7,293 bases of DNA from Clostridiales bacterium (GTDB lineage Bacteria > Bacillota > Clostridia > Lachnospirales > Lachnospiraceae), in assembly GCA_029267975.1 (NCBI GenBank), contig JAJUHH010000145.1:1-7293 (forward strand), read 5' to 3'. Positions within the stretch are counted from its first letter, which is position 1. Every line of letters begins with the position of its first letter. Below, one piece after another: positions 5,938-7,293 of the stretch. Made by a program: the position numbers and the translations under genes. The notes under the pieces are model-generated. The model was given only the letters and a program-made list of their open reading frames with translations, was not told the origin of the DNA and searched no databases.

Positions 5938-6657
5938 CTAACCCTGTGGATATTCCAAATATCTTTTTTTCACCTCTTTATGATAGGTACGGCCAATAGT
6001 AAATATCTCTCCGCTTTTCATGAGCATCTGATTATGCTCCATAGAAGCCACTTCAGCCAGATTCACAATAACACTCTGGTTAATACGCAGGAAATTTGCT
6101 TCCAGTCTCCCATTTAAGGAGGTGATTGTCTCATAGACATAATGCCTGGCGTTTTTTGTGACAATTACACTCTGGGTATCCTCCCTAATGATAAAATTAA
6201 TCAGGCCCTGGTTGAGTTTCTTCTTTATATTATCCTCCGTGATAATTAAGGGAGCATGTGTCTTGCGGTTACTGATATAGTTTATTTGTATGATTGCTTT
6301 CTTAAAGATTCGCTCCATTCTCTCCGGATCCACAGGCTTCATTAAAAAGCTGAAGGCCTCCACCATGAAAGCGTCATAGGCAAATTCCCTATGTCCGGTG
6401 ATAAATATTGTTATAACCTTTGGGTTCTTTTTCAGCAATGCGGATGCTACCTGAATTCCACTGATTCCCTTTAAATCAATATCCAAAAAAGCGATATCAA
6501 TCACATTATTATCCAGAAACTCCATCACTGCCTTGCCACTTGAGAAGCCAATAATATTGGCCTCTACTCTGTATTTTTTCGCAAGCTCTTCTATATAAGT
6601 GCAATTGATCTTTAGCGCAATTGCTTCGTCATCACATACAGCAATATTAAGTTTCAT
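5938..6657 (-). CDS. LytTR-family response regulator (AgrA-like)
   Basis: This 239-residue DNA-binding regulator is the likely phosphorylation target of the kinase encoded just upstream. A receiver domain (about 1-125) has the acidic pocket CDDE (8-11), the phospho-acceptor Asp59 in AFLDIDL, Thr87 in FITGHREFAYDAF and Lys107-Pro108 in FLMKPVD. A LytTR domain (about 135-236) carries FIIREDTQSVIV, HYVYETITSLNGRL and the diagnostic FLRINQSVIVNLAEV (189-203), which place it with AgrA, ComE and VirR-type regulators that bind paired direct repeats through beta strands. AGAAGGGG lies 7 bases before the ATG. The gene follows the kinase by 39 bases with no terminator between, so the two form an operon. 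Targets are unknown, and I find no convincing paired LytTR site in the window. Confidence 0.92.
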   Translation of the reverse strand: MKLNIAVCDDEAIALKINCTYIEELAKKYRVEANIIGFSSGKAVMEFLDNNVIDIAFLDIDLKGISGIQVASALLKKNPKVITIFITGHREFAYDAFMVEAFSFLMKPVDPERMERIFKKAIIQINYISNRKTHAPLIITEDNIKKKLNQGLINFIIREDTQSVIVTKNARHYVYETITSLNGRLEANFLRINQSVIVNLAEVASMEHNQMLMKSGEIFTIGRTYHKEVKKRYLEYPQG

Positions 6658-6696
6658 GAATAATCCCCTTCTTTGACGATTCTCATTTGTAGTCCT

Positions 6697-7293
6697 TTAT
6701 ACGGGCACTGTAATCCGTACCTGAAATGCCTCGTCATCGCAATGAAACTGAACCTCACCCCGATATTTTACTACAATATCTCGGATATTTTCGGTCCCAA
6801 TCCCATGAACAGAAGCATTATGCTTGGAGGATAGGAATTTGCCCTTTCTCATCACTGGCTTAACACCATAGGAGTTAGTACATGTGATCACACTCCCCTC
6901 CTTCGTATTCTGTAATGAAAAATCAATATATTTATTATCAGCCTGAACTGCAGCCTCTATTGCGTTGTCAAGCAGATTGCCCAGAAGGACGCATAAATCC
7001 TTATCCTGCATCTTTAGAATTGATGTTCCTAAGAAATACTGAAAGTCAATATTTTTTTCTCTTGCCTGATTAATCTTAGAATTCATGATTATGGCCAGTG
7101 TATTATTCTCCGAAATCACCAGCTCATTGGCTTCCTGTACATCACCATACAGCTGGTTAACATAGTCTCTGACCTCCTCATACTGTTTAGCATTCATAAA
7201 CTCTCTGATCAAGCCTATATGATTGTTCATATCATGGCGAAGCTTACGAAGATTATCTGTCACCTTCATGATTTCCTTTTGCTGCTGCAGTTC
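6697..7293 (-). CDS. GHKL sensor histidine kinase, C-terminal part (AgrC-like), cut by the right edge
   Basis: The frame is open to the window edge and covers the last 198 residues of a membrane sensor kinase. The N-terminal transmembrane sensor lies outside. The visible part starts in a coiled-coil linker (ELQQQKEIMKVTDNLRKL) leading to the phospho-acceptor box RHDMNNH, with His20 of this fragment. This is the Spo0B/AgrC-type dimerisation helix. The GHKL ATP-binding domain follows, with the N-box LLGNLLDNAIEAA (103-115), a TNSYG segment (139-143) and the glycine box HGIGTENI (163-170), ending at VRITVPV. A methionine at 7269 is internal, not the start, because the coiled coil continues upstream of it without a stop. 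It heads an operon with the LytTR regulator. Such pairs often sense secreted peptides, but the signal here cannot be seen. Confidence 0.92.
   Translation of the reverse strand, partial: ELQQQKEIMKVTDNLRKLRHDMNNHIGLIREFMNAKQYEEVRDYVNQLYGDVQEANELVISENNTLAIIMNSKINQAREKNIDFQYFLGTSILKMQDKDLCVLLGNLLDNAIEAAVQADNKYIDFSLQNTKEGSVITCTNSYGVKPVMRKGKFLSSKHNASVHGIGTENIRDIVVKYRGEVQFHCDDEAFQVRITVPV

Noticed and set aside
1..7293. CRISPR array, tRNA, rRNA, transposase or phage genes
   Set aside because: No regularly spaced repeats, cloverleaf, ribosomal sequence or recombinase/transposase motifs were seen on either strand.

Overview
The window looks like chromosome from a low-to-moderate GC Gram-positive anaerobe of the Clostridia, probably Lachnospiraceae-like. 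The grounds are purine-rich Shine-Dalgarno sequences (AGAAGGAG, TTGGAGG, TGGGAGGA, AGAAGGGG), AT-rich intergenic DNA, a GHKL/LytTR two-component pair, a DUF3298/DUF4163-type protein and a glucomannan-type ROK kinase. Taxonomy is inferred from gene content only.

Layout. Bases 1-84 (minus) hold either the start of an unrecognised gene or a structured leader, behind a possible TTGACA promoter. Bases 226-918 (minus) encode a 230-residue DUF3298-like protein that unusually has no signal peptide. Bases 1070-3544 (minus) encode a complete GH2 beta-mannosidase, whose start is best placed at an ATG 48 bases inside the longest open frame. A divergent control region (3545-3716) has a promoter for the mannosidase, a near-consensus cre-like site and a dyad, and separates it from an alpha/beta-hydrolase (3717-4526, plus). 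A 74-bp imperfect inverted-repeat element (4540-4613) and an AT-rich promoter zone precede a ROK-family sugar kinase (4721-5599, plus). A 19-bp perfect-stem hairpin (5641-5688) closes the plus-strand unit. About 250 bases of gene-free AT-rich DNA follow. The right end carries a minus-strand two-component operon: a GHKL sensor kinase running off the window edge (6697-7293), then a LytTR response regulator (5938-6657).

How the genes may work together. The mannosidase would release mannose from beta-mannosides or mannan oligosaccharides inside the cell. The GmuE/YdhR-like ROK kinase could phosphorylate the released mannose or derived fructose, so the two form a plausible beta-mannoside catabolic module, although they are transcribed from opposite strands and separated by the hydrolase. 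The cre-like site would fit carbon catabolite control. The kinase-regulator pair is of the AgrC/AgrA-like class, often used in peptide signalling, but no peptide, exporter or target gene is visible here, and nothing in the sequence ties it to mannoside use.

I do not see a clear new multi-gene system. The most unexplained items are the 74-bp inverted-repeat element, the structured left edge, and the cytoplasmic-looking DUF3298 protein.
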